From Silanimonas sp. (GTDB taxonomy: Bacteria > Pseudomonadota > Gammaproteobacteria > Xanthomonadales > Xanthomonadaceae), in NCBI RefSeq assembly GCF_027530345.1, contig NZ_JAPZQK010000019.1, positions 62,001-126,000 on the forward strand: a stretch of 64,000 bases of DNA, given 5' to 3'. The position numbers and the translations under genes were made by a program. Below the pieces are notes generated by a model, which was not told the origin of the DNA, did not search any database, and saw nothing but the letters and a program-made list of their open reading frames with translations. How positions within the stretch are numbered: position 1 is the stretch's first letter; every line of letters begins with the position of its first letter. Shown piece after piece: positions 8,243-20,046 of the stretch.

Positions 8243-10693
8243 TTAGAACTGGCCGCCGAAGGTGAACTGCAGGTTCTCGGTGCGGTCCGTGTCCTCGGAG
8301 CGGAACGGCGACGCCCACGAAATCGAGATCGGGCCCATCGGCGACTGCCACTGCAGCGCGATGCCCGTCGAGGCGCGGATGTCGCCCGAGCCGAACTCGC
8401 GCGTGTTGCGCCACACGTTGCCGAAATCGAGGAAGGCCGAGATGCGGATGCCGCGCGAGTCGAACAGCGACGGGAAGTAGGTTTCCACCGAGCCGATGGC
8501 CTTGAACGCACCGCCGAGCGACTGGCGGAAGTTGGAGTTGCTGCCGAAATCGAGCGAGGAGACCGGGCCCAGCGTGTTCTGCTCGAAGCCGCGCAGCGAA
8601 CCGGGGCCGCCGGCGTAGAAGTTCTCGAAGAACGGCAGGCCGGCGTTGCCGGTCTTGCCGTAGCTGTCGCCGTAGCCGATCGAGGTGCGCGTCTCGACCA
8701 CGAGTGCGCGGTTGATCGGCCAGAACTTCGAGAAGTCGTACGAGAGCTTGTAGTACTCGAGGTCCGAGCCCGGCAGTGCCACTTCGGCGCTGATGCGGTT
8801 GAGCGTGCCCGCGGTCGGCGCGTAGAAGTCATTGCGCGTATCGCGGGCCCAGCCGGCCTGCATGCGCCACGCGTTCACCGTCCAGAGGCGGTTGAAAGCG
8901 ACCTGGGTGATCACGCAAGGCTGCGGGACACCGTTGATGGGGTCCCGCGGCAGGCAAGGGAAGGCATTCGTGGTGTCGCCGGGGGCGAACGCGAAGCGCG
9001 CGCGGTCGCCGAGCGTGGCCACCAGGTAGTCGATCAACTCCGGCGGCGTCGAGCCGTCGACCGAGGTCAGGTCGACCTTGTCGATGCCGATCGAGGCCGA
9101 GATGCTGTCCGTCTCCGAGAGCGGCAGGCCGAACACCGCCTCGAAGGCAGCGTTGTCGGTCTGGTAGCTGGCGATGTTGAAATCGCTGAAGTCGTTCTCG
9201 CTGTAAGACAGGTTGTAGCCCAGCGAGACGCCGCTATCGGTGAAGTAAGGGTCCATGAACGAGAAGCTCACGCCCTTGCTGTAGCTGTTGTTCTGCACCG
9301 ACACCGACACCTTGTTGCCGGAGCCGAGGAAGTTGTTCTGCGAGAGCGACAGCTGCACGCTCGCGCCGTAGAGCTGGCTGTAGCCGAGGCCGAACTGGAA
9401 CTGGCCGAACTGGCGTTCCTTCACGGTGACCACCACGTCGACCTTGTCCGGCTCGCCGGTGACCGCCGGCGTCTCGATCTCGACGGTGTCGAAATAACCC
9501 AGGCGCTGCAGGCGGATCTTCGAGCGGTCGATCGCCGCCTGCGAGTACCACGTGCCCTCGAACTGGCGCAGTTCGCGGCGCATCACCTCGTCGGCGGTGG
9601 TGTCGTTGCCCTTGAAGGTGATGCGGCGGACCTGGACGCGCGGGCCCGGGTTGACGACGAAGTTGATGGCGACCTCGGTCTTCTCGCGGTCGATCGTCGG
9701 CACCGGATTCACTTCGGCGAAGGCGTAGCCGATGTTGCCGAGCACGGCGGTGATGCCGTCCGAGGTGAGCTCGAGCAGCTGTCGCGAGAAGGTCTGGCCT
9801 TCGCGCACGAACAGCATGCTCTCGACTTCCTCCACCGGCAGGATGGTGTCGCCGCTGACCTGCACCGACGAGATGCTGAACACCTCGCCCTCGGTCACGC
9901 TGGCGCCGATGGTCATGTCCTTGCGGTCGGGGCTGATCGCGACTTGTGTCGATTCGACGTTGAAGTCGACGTAGCCGCGGTCGAGGTAGTAATTGGTGAG
10001 CTTCTCGAGGTCGCCGGAGAGCTTCTCGCGCGAGTACTGGTCGTCGCGCTTGTACCAGGACAGCCAGTTGCTGGTGTTCGATTCCCAGCTCTGGCGCAGC
10101 TCGTCGTCGCCGTAGACGGTGTTGCCGACGATGTTGATGTCGCGGATGCGCGCGGCCTTGCCCTCGTCGACGGTGATGGTCACGTCGACGCGGTTCAACG
10201 GCAGGTTGGTGACCGTCGGGGTGATCGTCACCGAGTACTTGCCGCGGTTGTTGTACTGGCGGATCAGCTCCTGGGTCACCCGGTCGACGTTGAGCGGGTT
10301 GTAGGTCTCGCCTTCGGCGAGGCCGATGCCGCGCAGGCCCTTCATCAGCTCCTCGGACTTGATGTCCTTGTTGCCGGAGAGGGTGATCTTGTTGATGGCC
10401 GGGCGCTCGACCACCTTGATGACCAAGATGTTCCCCTCGCGGGCCAGCGACACGTCGCTGAAGAACCCGGTCCGGAACAGCGCGCGGATCGCTTCGCCGG
10501 CGCGGCCCTGGTCGAGGGTCTCGCCGCGTTCGACGGGCAGGTAGGAGAAGACCGTGCCGTTCGAGATGCGCTGCAGACCGTCGACGCGGATGTCCTGCAC
10601 CTCGAAGGCGCCGATGGACTGGGCCATGGCGGTGCCCGACAGGGCAGCGGCGAGGGCGAGGGCGAGCAGGCGGCGGGTGGGGCGATGCGTCAT
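8243..10693 (-). CDS. bamA: Outer membrane assembly factor BamA
   Basis: This 816-residue Omp85 protein inserts beta-barrel proteins into the outer membrane. A signal peptide (residues 1-25, ending GTAMAQS) is followed by five POTRA repeats (about 27-430) and a C-terminal 16-strand barrel. GPGSLRGFEQNTLGPVS contains the conserved loop-6 RGF motif, and the protein ends in a beta-signal strand with terminal Phe (FTFGGQF). I preferred the ATG at 10693; an in-frame TTG at 10705 adds four residues. Neither start has a strong ribosome binding site. It follows rseP in the same transcription unit. Confidence 0.96.
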   Translation of the reverse strand: MTHRPTRRLLALALAAALSGTAMAQSIGAFEVQDIRVDGLQRISNGTVFSYLPVERGETLDQGRAGEAIRALFRTGFFSDVSLAREGNILVIKVVERPAINKITLSGNKDIKSEELMKGLRGIGLAEGETYNPLNVDRVTQELIRQYNNRGKYSVTITPTVTNLPLNRVDVTITVDEGKAARIRDINIVGNTVYGDDELRQSWESNTSNWLSWYKRDDQYSREKLSGDLEKLTNYYLDRGYVDFNVESTQVAISPDRKDMTIGASVTEGEVFSISSVQVSGDTILPVEEVESMLFVREGQTFSRQLLELTSDGITAVLGNIGYAFAEVNPVPTIDREKTEVAINFVVNPGPRVQVRRITFKGNDTTADEVMRRELRQFEGTWYSQAAIDRSKIRLQRLGYFDTVEIETPAVTGEPDKVDVVVTVKERQFGQFQFGLGYSQLYGASVQLSLSQNNFLGSGNKVSVSVQNNSYSKGVSFSFMDPYFTDSGVSLGYNLSYSENDFSDFNIASYQTDNAAFEAVFGLPLSETDSISASIGIDKVDLTSVDGSTPPELIDYLVATLGDRARFAFAPGDTTNAFPCLPRDPINGVPQPCVITQVAFNRLWTVNAWRMQAGWARDTRNDFYAPTAGTLNRISAEVALPGSDLEYYKLSYDFSKFWPINRALVVETRTSIGYGDSYGKTGNAGLPFFENFYAGGPGSLRGFEQNTLGPVSSLDFGSNSNFRQSLGGAFKAIGSVETYFPSLFDSRGIRISAFLDFGNVWRNTREFGSGDIRASTGIALQWQSPMGPISISWASPFRSEDTDRTENLQFTFGGQF

Positions 10694-10739
10694 GGAAACG
10701 TCCAAAAGCGGCAGGCCCGGTGGGCCCGCGGGGTGACGG

Positions 10740-12089
10740 TCAGGGAACGAGCCTCAGCACGTCGTTGAAGAGAGCGAGGCCCATCAGCGATGCGAGCAGG
10801 ACGAGGCCGAAGTACTGCCCGGCCACGAGCACGCGGTCGCCCAGCGGCCGCCCTTGAACCAGCTCGATAAGGTAAACCAGCAGGTGCCCCCCGTCCAAGA
10901 CAGGAATGGGCAGCAGGTTCAGGATGGCGATGCTCACCGAGAGCATCGCCAGGAAGTACAGGAACCAGGCCACGCCGCGCGCCGCGGTGGTGTTCGCGAC
11001 CTGGGCGATGGTGATCGGGCCGGAAAGGTTCTGCAGCGAGGCGGCCCCGGTGACCATCCGCCAGAGCATGCCGACGGTGTCATTGGCCAGCTGGCCGGTG
11101 GCCTTCACGGCTTCGGGCAGGGCCTCCAGCGGGCCGTGCCGGAGCAGGGCATCGCGCGGGTCGGGGGCCGACACGCCGAGTCGCCAGGCGGCCGGAGCGC
11201 CCTCCGGGGCCACGCGCTGGGGCACGAGCGCGCGCTCGAGGGTCTCGCCGTCGCGCTCGATCCGCAGCCGGAGCGTCGGCGCCGGGCCGTCGGCGGGGTG
11301 GGCGGCGAGGGCAGCTTGCAGGTCGTCGAAGTCGGCCACGGGCGCGCCGTCGATGGACACGATGCGATCGCCGACTTCGAGCGCCCCGGAGGCCGGGCTG
11401 CCTGGTGCGAGGCCGCCGACCACGGCCGGAGGGACCGGTCGGCGCGGCACGAAGCCCAGCGCCCGGAACGCCGCCGTTTCCTCCAGCGCCGGGTCGAGCG
11501 TGGCCAGCTTGAGCTCGCGCTGGACGAGGTTCCCGTCGGCATCGGAGACCTCGATGGCGATGCTGCGGCGGTCGACCATCGGGCCGAGCAGTGCGTTTTG
11601 CGCGTCGGTCCAGGTCGGCGTGTCGCGGCCGTCGACGACGAGCAGGCGGTCGCCAGCCTCGAAGCCGGAGGCCGCCGCCAGCGCCTGCGGTTCAGCCAGC
11701 ACCGGCACGTAGTCGGGCTTGCCGACGACGAACATCACGTAGAGCAGGCCGACGGCGAGCACGAGGTTCGCCAGCGGGCCCGCGGCGACGATGGCGATGC
11801 GCTGGCCGACGGGCTTCGACGTGAAGGCGCGCGGGCGGTCCGCATCGGCGACCTCGCCTTCGCGCTCGTCGAGCATGCTGACGTAGCCGCCCAGCGGGAT
11901 CAGGCCGATCCTCCATTCGATGCCGTCGCGGTCGGTGCGCGACCAGAGGGCACGGCCGAAGCCCACCGAGAAGCGCAGCACCTTGACCCCGCAGCGGCGC
12001 GCCACCCAGTAGTGGCCGAACTCGTGGAAGGTGATGAGCACGCCGAGCGCGACCACCAGCCAGAACGCGGAGGAGATGATTTCGCTCAC
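10740..12089 (-). CDS. rseP: RIP metalloprotease RseP
   Basis: This 449-residue inner-membrane site-2 protease cleaves anti-sigma factor RseA and remnant signal peptides. The zinc motif HEFGH (His22, Glu23, His26) is in the first membrane helix, and the third metal-binding region [11 protein letters not shown] is near residue 395. Two PDZ domains lie between (about 105-320; [20 protein letters not shown] is a clear ligand loop). The start is GTG and overlaps the dxr stop by four bases (GTGA). It sits directly before bamA, as is usual for the envelope-stress pathway. Confidence 0.96.
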   Translation of the reverse strand: MSEIISSAFWLVVALGVLITFHEFGHYWVARRCGVKVLRFSVGFGRALWSRTDRDGIEWRIGLIPLGGYVSMLDEREGEVADADRPRAFTSKPVGQRIAIVAAGPLANLVLAVGLLYVMFVVGKPDYVPVLAEPQALAAASGFEAGDRLLVVDGRDTPTWTDAQNALLGPMVDRRSIAIEVSDADGNLVQRELKLATLDPALEETAAFRALGFVPRRPVPPAVVGGLAPGSPASGALEVGDRIVSIDGAPVADFDDLQAALAAHPADGPAPTLRLRIERDGETLERALVPQRVAPEGAPAAWRLGVSAPDPRDALLRHGPLEALPEAVKATGQLANDTVGMLWRMVTGAASLQNLSGPITIAQVANTTAARGVAWFLYFLAMLSVSIAILNLLPIPVLDGGHLLVYLIELVQGRPLGDRVLVAGQYFGLVLLASLMGLALFNDVLRLVP

Positions 12090-13255
12090 GCCAGCAGCCC
12101 GGTGGCGACGCGGCGCGCCTCGGCATCGGCCGCGAGGCGGTCGTCGAGGGTCGCGCTGGACAGGGCAGGCAGGCGATGCATGGTGCGTTCGATCAGCGCA
12201 GGGATGCCAAGGAAAGCGAGCCGGCGCTGAAGAAAGGCTGAAACGGCCACTTCATTGGCGGCATTCAGGACTGCCGGCGCGCTGCCGCCGGCCCGCAGGG
12301 CTTCGAAAGCGAGGCCGAGGCAGGGGAAGGCGGCGAGGTCCGGGGCCTGGAAATCCAGCCGGGCGATGGCGAGCAGGTCGAGCGGCGCGACGCCGGCCTC
12401 GATGCGCTCGGGCCAGGCCAGGCCGACCGCCAGCGTCGTGCGCATGTCGGGCTGGCCGAGCTGGGCCAGCATCGAACCGTCGACGTAATCGACCAGCGAG
12501 TGGATGGTCGACTGCGGGTGGACGACCACGTCGATGCGTTCCGCCGGAAGGTCGAACAGGTGGTGCGCCTCGATGACTTCGAGGCCCTTGTTCATCAGCG
12601 TGGCCGAATCGACCGAGATCTTGCGGCCCATCGACCAGTTCGGGTGCGCGCAGGCCTGTTCGGGCGTGATGTCGACGAGCTGCTCGCGCGACCAGCCGCG
12701 GAACGGGCCACCCGAGGCTGTCAGAACGATGCGCCGCACGCCGCCGTGGCCGCCCTGCGAGGGCAGGCACTGGAAGATCGCGCTGTGTTCGCTGTCGATC
12801 GGCACGAGGGTGGCGCCGCCTGCGGCCACTTCGGCCATCAGCAGCTCGCCGGCCAGCACCACCGACTCCTTGTTCGCCAGCAGCAGGCGCTTGCCGGCGC
12901 GCGCGGCGGCGAGGGTCGAAGCGACGCCTGCGGCACCGACGATGGCGGCGATCACCGTGTCGTTGCGGTGGTCCGTGGCGATGGCGTCGAGGGCGGCCGC
13001 GCCGGCCACCGCGACGGTGTCGAGGCCGGCGGCCGCCAAACCCTCGCGAAGCGCGGCGTAGCGCGTTTCGTCAGTGATGGCGGCCACGCGCGGGCGGAAG
13101 CGGGCGCACAGGGCGACCAGCGCCTCGACCTGCGAGTGCGCGCTGAGCGCATCGACGGCATAGCGGCCGGGATGCCGGGCGATGACATCGAGGGCCGAGG
13201 CGCCAATCGAGCCGGTCGCCCCGAACAGCGCGATCCGTTTCAGAGGCCCAGCCAC
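12086..13255 (-). CDS. dxr: 1-deoxy-D-xylulose 5-phosphate reductoisomerase
   Basis: This 389-residue NADPH-dependent enzyme makes 2-C-methylerythritol 4-phosphate in the non-mevalonate isoprenoid route. The Rossmann motif [15 protein letters not shown] is near the N-terminus. Substrate and metal motifs [37 protein letters not shown] and [12 protein letters not shown] are intact. The best start is GTG at 13255, reading [12 protein letters not shown] and overlapping the end of cdsA by 16 bases. The open frame continues upstream through cdsA, but that part is a shadow. Confidence 0.95.
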   Translation of the reverse strand: MAGPLKRIALFGATGSIGASALDVIARHPGRYAVDALSAHSQVEALVALCARFRPRVAAITDETRYAALREGLAAAGLDTVAVAGAAALDAIATDHRNDTVIAAIVGAAGVASTLAAARAGKRLLLANKESVVLAGELLMAEVAAGGATLVPIDSEHSAIFQCLPSQGGHGGVRRIVLTASGGPFRGWSREQLVDITPEQACAHPNWSMGRKISVDSATLMNKGLEVIEAHHLFDLPAERIDVVVHPQSTIHSLVDYVDGSMLAQLGQPDMRTTLAVGLAWPERIEAGVAPLDLLAIARLDFQAPDLAAFPCLGLAFEALRAGGSAPAVLNAANEVAVSAFLQRRLAFLGIPALIERTMHRLPALSSATLDDRLAADAEARRVATGLLA

Positions 13256-14064
13256 AGCTTGCCCACCATGAATACCGGCAGCGCCGCGAGCAGGCTGTCG
13301 AGACGGTCGAGCATGCCGCCGTGCCCGGGGATCAAGCGGCCCGAATCCTTGTGGCCGGAATGGCGCTTCAGCAGGCTCTCGAACAGGTCGCCGGCCACCG
13401 ACATCATCGCGGCGACGATCGTGAGGAACACCAGCACCGGCAGGTCGTCCCAGCCGAGGCCGAGTGGCTTCACCGCGAGGACCGCAATCAGCGAGGCGCC
13501 GGCGAGACCGCCCCAGAAGCCTTCCCAGCTCTTGTTCGGGCTGATGCGCGGGGCCATCTTGTGCTTGCCCATGCGCACGCCGACGAAGTACGCGCCGGTG
13601 TCGGCGGCCCACACCAGCATCACCGCGAACAGCGCCCAGCGCGGGCCGTGCCCGGGCAGCTGGTGCAGCCAGACGAGGGCCGCCCAGGCCGGCACGGCGG
13701 CGAGGCTGCCGGCCAGCAGCTTGAGGATGCGGAAGCGGCCGCGGTCGGCCTGCCCGAACTCGAAGCGCCAGAGCCAGGCCAGCGCCAGCACCCACCACGC
13801 CACGCCGAGCAGGGCCGCGGCCTTGAGTGCGAACAGGTTGGGGCCGGCCGCCCAGGCCAACGCGGCGATCATCAGGGCGTTGGCGGTGATGTAGCCGAGC
13901 CGCGGCATCGGGTCGGACAGGCCGGTGAGGCGCGTCCACTCCCACAGCCCGGCCAGAAGCAGCACGGCCGCCACCAGGGCCAGCCACTCCGTGGGCAGCC
14001 ACAGCAGGCCGGCGACGGCGGTTGGCGCGAGCACGAGCCCGGTGAGGATTCGGGTGCGGCTCAT
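13240..14064 (-). CDS. cdsA: Phosphatidate cytidylyltransferase
   Basis: This 274-residue inner-membrane enzyme makes CDP-diacylglycerol from CTP and phosphatidate for phospholipid synthesis. It has about seven or eight membrane helices. The family signature is complete in the C-terminal part: [12 protein letters not shown], then [18 protein letters not shown] and [13 protein letters not shown]. The ATG overlaps the uppS stop (ATGA), and its end overlaps the dxr start. The partner UppS also acts on membrane lipids. Confidence 0.96.
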   Translation of the reverse strand: MSRTRILTGLVLAPTAVAGLLWLPTEWLALVAAVLLLAGLWEWTRLTGLSDPMPRLGYITANALMIAALAWAAGPNLFALKAAALLGVAWWVLALAWLWRFEFGQADRGRFRILKLLAGSLAAVPAWAALVWLHQLPGHGPRWALFAVMLVWAADTGAYFVGVRMGKHKMAPRISPNKSWEGFWGGLAGASLIAVLAVKPLGLGWDDLPVLVFLTIVAAMMSVAGDLFESLLKRHSGHKDSGRLIPGHGGMLDRLDSLLAALPVFMVGKLWLGL

Positions 14065-14807
14065 CGCGCCTCCAGGGCCGGGGTCGGCAGCTGTTCGGAA
14101 ATCAGGCCGAAGCGCCGTTCGCGACCTGCGAAGTCGGCGATGGCTGTATCGAGCAGCGCGTCGTCGAGGTCGGGCCAAAGCACGTCGGTGAACCAGAGCT
14201 CGGTGTAGGCGAGCTGCCAAAGCAGGAAATTGCTGATGCGGTGCTCGCCGCCGGTGCGGATGAAGAGATCCGGCGGCGGCAGGTCGGCGAGGCTCATCGC
14301 TTCGCCGAGAGTGGCTTCATCGATCTGGTCCGGACGCAGTGTGCCGGCCTGCACGCGCTCGGCAAGGCGGCGCGCGGCCTGTGCCAGGTCGGCGCGACCG
14401 CCGTAGCCCGCGGCGAGGGTGAGCGTGAGCTTCGGCGAGGGCAGGCGGATGGCTTCCGCGGCGCCCATGCGGGCGCGGATCCCCTCAGGGAAGCGCGAGC
14501 GGTCGCCGATGAAGCGAAGGTGCACCTGCTGCCGCGTCAGCTCCTCGACTTCCGATTCCAGCACGCGCAGGAACAGGCGCATCAGCGCGCCGACCTCGTC
14601 CTCGGGGCGGTTCCAGTTCTCGCTGGAGAAGGCGAACAGCGTCAGTGCGGGGATGCCGCGCTTCAGGCAGTACTCGACGATCGTGCGCACCGCGCGCGCG
14701 CCGGCGCGATGGCCGAGCGAGCGCGGCCGCTGGCGCTGCTTCGCCCAGCGCCCGTTGCCGTCCATGATGACGGCGAGGTGGTTGGGCAGCGCGGCAGAAT
14801 GCGACAT
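14061..14807 (-). CDS. uppS: Undecaprenyl diphosphate synthase
   Basis: This 248-residue cis-prenyltransferase extends farnesyl diphosphate to C55 undecaprenyl diphosphate, the lipid carrier for peptidoglycan and O-antigen. The diphosphate-binding motif [12 protein letters not shown] is at the N-terminus with the catalytic Asp. [12 protein letters not shown] and [19 protein letters not shown] are the remaining conserved motifs. It starts 11 bases after the frr stop in the same transcription unit. Confidence 0.97.
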   Translation of the reverse strand: MSHSAALPNHLAVIMDGNGRWAKQRQRPRSLGHRAGARAVRTIVEYCLKRGIPALTLFAFSSENWNRPEDEVGALMRLFLRVLESEVEELTRQQVHLRFIGDRSRFPEGIRARMGAAEAIRLPSPKLTLTLAAGYGGRADLAQAARRLAERVQAGTLRPDQIDEATLGEAMSLADLPPPDLFIRTGGEHRISNFLLWQLAYTELWFTDVLWPDLDDALLDTAIADFAGRERRFGLISEQLPTPALEAR

Positions 14808-14818
14808 GCGGCTGGCGC

Positions 14819-15376
14819 TCAGAGGGCCAGCAGTTCCTGTTCCTTGGCCTTCACCACGTCATCGACGCCCTTGACCCAGGTGTCGGTGAGCTTCTGGATG
14901 TCTTCCTCGGCCTTGCGCTGCTCGTCCTCGGAGATCTTCTTCTCCTTGAGCAGCTCCTTCACATGGGTGATGGCGTCGCGGCGCACGTTGCGGATGGCGA
15001 CCTTGGTGTTCTCGCCTTCGCCGGCTACGTGCTTGGAGAGATCGCGGCGGCGCTCCTCGGTGAGCGGCGGCAGGTTGATGCGAATGACCGTGCCGGCGGT
15101 GTTCGGCGTCAGGCCGAGGTCGGAGGCAAGGATCGCCTTCTCGACGGCGCCGACCATCGGCTTCTCCCACGGCGTGATGGTGAGCGAGCGGGCGTCGGCG
15201 ACGGCCACCGAAGCGACCTGCGACAGCGGCACGTTCGAGCCGTAGTAGTTGACCTGCAGGTGATCGACGATCGCCGTGGTGGCGCGGCCCGTGCGCAGCT
15301 TCGTGAGGTCGGTCTTCAGCACCTCCACGCACTTCTGCATGCGGGTCTGGGCGTCCTTCTTGATGTCGTTGATCAT
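14819..15376 (-). CDS. frr: Ribosome recycling factor
   Basis: This 185-residue factor splits post-termination ribosomes together with EF-G. The three-helix-bundle protein has the standard length and sequence ([21 protein letters not shown] and [18 protein letters not shown]). It lies between pyrH and uppS. A TATACT sequence 46-51 bases upstream of its ATG could provide a separate promoter. Confidence 0.97.
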   Translation of the reverse strand: MINDIKKDAQTRMQKCVEVLKTDLTKLRTGRATTAIVDHLQVNYYGSNVPLSQVASVAVADARSLTITPWEKPMVGAVEKAILASDLGLTPNTAGTVIRINLPPLTEERRRDLSKHVAGEGENTKVAIRNVRRDAITHVKELLKEKKISEDEQRKAEEDIQKLTDTWVKGVDDVVKAKEQELLAL

Positions 15377-15421
15377 GGGGCGGATCTCTGGGGGTGGTGC
15401 GGCACGGTGGCCCGGCCGGGA

Positions 15422-15427
15422 AGTATA
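15422..15427 (-). promoter_or_regulatory. Possible -10 element for frr
   Basis: On the minus strand this reads TATACT, one mismatch from TATAAT, in the 94-base pyrH-frr gap and 46-51 bases before the frr ATG. No good -35 element is found at 16-18 bases, so this is only a weak candidate for an internal promoter. Confidence 0.25.
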
Positions 15428-15470
15428 GATCGCCGCGCCGCCGGGGCTTCCGGGCGGGGCGGGGCCGGCC

Positions 15471-18005
<2,535 letters not shown>

Positions 18006-18033
18006 GGGGAACCTCGTTGTGTCTGTAATGGAA

Positions 18034-18058
18034 GCGGCCCGCAGGATGCGCGGGCCGC
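18034..18058 (-). terminator. Hairpin in the rpsB-tsf spacer
   Basis: A perfect 9-base stem (GCGGCCCGC / GCGGGCCGC, 7-base loop) lies between rpsB and tsf, followed on the coding strand by no U-tract. A second short stem (CGACG / CGTCG) lies nearer rpsB. By analogy with E. coli rpsB-tsf this could be a partial terminator or an mRNA stability element rather than a full stop. Confidence 0.4.
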
Positions 18059-18098
18059 GTTGCGGTACGGCGACGGCGGGGCGTCGCCGGCGCGGGTT

Positions 18099-18977
<879 letters not shown>

Positions 18978-19215
18978 TGCTCTTTCCTTCTGAATGGAGC
19001 GCGGCCGGGCCCGTTCGCGGGCATCGCGGCTTGGTCACTCCGGGGTTGGGCCTCCCCGCGCGTCCGTGGCCGAACCCCTCGCGCCTTCGTGAAGGCTTGG
19101 GGGCACCCCGGCACGGGATGGTTCACGCGGGTGTGGATTCCTCTGTCGCCGGGGCTTTGGAACCCGGGCCGCCGGAGGTCGGCGCCCACGCCGGCCGGGT
19201 GGCCGAAGCGTGAGG
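18978..19215 (-). promoter_or_regulatory. Long 5' leader of rpsB
   Basis: The distance from the predicted transcription start (about 19215) to the rpsB ATG is about 238 nt and holds no gene. It contains an inverted repeat GCCTTC-GT-GAAGGC at 19083-19096 and is very GC-rich, so it should be structured. S2 autoregulation through its mRNA leader is known in other gammaproteobacteria; the same here is inference from leader length and position. I did not match a defined covariance model. Confidence 0.45.
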
Positions 19216-19221
19216 CGCGGG

Positions 19222-19251
19222 ATTCTAGCCCGCTGGCAGGGTTGTGGACAA
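19222..19251 (-). promoter_or_regulatory. Sigma-70 promoter for rpsB-tsf
   Basis: On the minus strand, -35 TTGTCC (19246-19251) and -10 TAGAAT (19222-19227) are separated by 18 bases. This is one of the best promoter matches in the window and is correctly oriented toward rpsB. The start of transcription would be near 19215. Confidence 0.65.
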
Positions 19252-19269
19252 GTCGGCACAATCCCGGGC

Positions 19270-20046
19270 ATGAAAGTGACCTTCAAGACCCCCGAGCAGA
19301 TCGAGAAGATGCGCGAGGCCGGCCGGCTGGCCGCCGAAGTGCTGCAGGTCGTGGCCCCGTACGTGAAGGCGGGCGTGACCACCGCCGAACTCGACCGCAT
19401 CTGCAACGAACACATCGTCAACGTCCAGAAGGCCATTCCGGCCAACGTGGGCTACAGGGGCTTCCCGAAGACGGTCTGCACCTCGGTCAACAACGTCATC
19501 TGCCATGGCATCCCGTCGGAGGCCAAGGTGCTGAAGGACGGCGACATCCTGAACATCGACGTCACCGTCATCAAGGACGGCTGGCACGGCGACACCTCGC
19601 GGATGTACGTGGTGGGCAGTCCGTCGGTGCTGGCGAAGCGCCTGATCGACGTGACCCGCGAGGCCATGTTCCGTGGCATCCGCATGGTGAAGCCGGGCGC
19701 CACGCTGGGCGACATCGGCCACGCCATCCAGAGCTATGCGGAAGCCGAGCGCTTCTCGGTGGTGCGCGAGTACTGCGGCCATGGCATCGGCCAGATCTAC
19801 CACGAGGACCCGCAGGTGCTGCATTACGGCCGCCCCGGCGAGGGCGTCCGCCTGCAGGAAGGCATGACCTTCACCATCGAGCCGATGATCAACGCCGGTG
19901 CACGGCACACCAAGCTGCTGCCGGACGGCTGGACCGTCGTCACCAAGGACAAGTCGCTGTCGGCGCAGTGGGAGCACACCGTGGCGGTCACCCGTGATGG
20001 CGTGGAGATCCTCACGCGCCTGCCCGGCGACGACAACGACCTGTGA
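19270..20046 (+). CDS. map: Methionine aminopeptidase, type I
   Basis: This 258-residue metalloenzyme removes initiator methionine. The metal ligands are visible in order: two Asp in NIDVTVIKDGWHGDTSRMY, His in CGHGIGQIYHEDP, Glu in TIEPMI and Glu in WEHTVAV. The start MKVTFKTPEQIEKMREAG at 19270 is the family N-terminus; the frame is open further upstream into the intergenic region. It is divergent from rpsB, and its stop overlaps the glnD GTG start. Confidence 0.97.
   Translation: MKVTFKTPEQIEKMREAGRLAAEVLQVVAPYVKAGVTTAELDRICNEHIVNVQKAIPANVGYRGFPKTVCTSVNNVICHGIPSEAKVLKDGDILNIDVTVIKDGWHGDTSRMYVVGSPSVLAKRLIDVTREAMFRGIRMVKPGATLGDIGHAIQSYAEAERFSVVREYCGHGIGQIYHEDPQVLHYGRPGEGVRLQEGMTFTIEPMINAGARHTKLLPDGWTVVTKDKSLSAQWEHTVAVTRDGVEILTRLPGDDNDL

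Noticed and set aside
7343-10768. 1141-residue plus-strand open frame
   Set aside because: It is antisense to lpxD and bamA, which have clear family motifs. The residue composition is shadow-like.
12086-14002. Long dxr frame extending through cdsA
   Set aside because: The extra N-terminal part is a frame-shifted copy of cdsA coding. The GTG at 13255 matches known Dxr N-termini.
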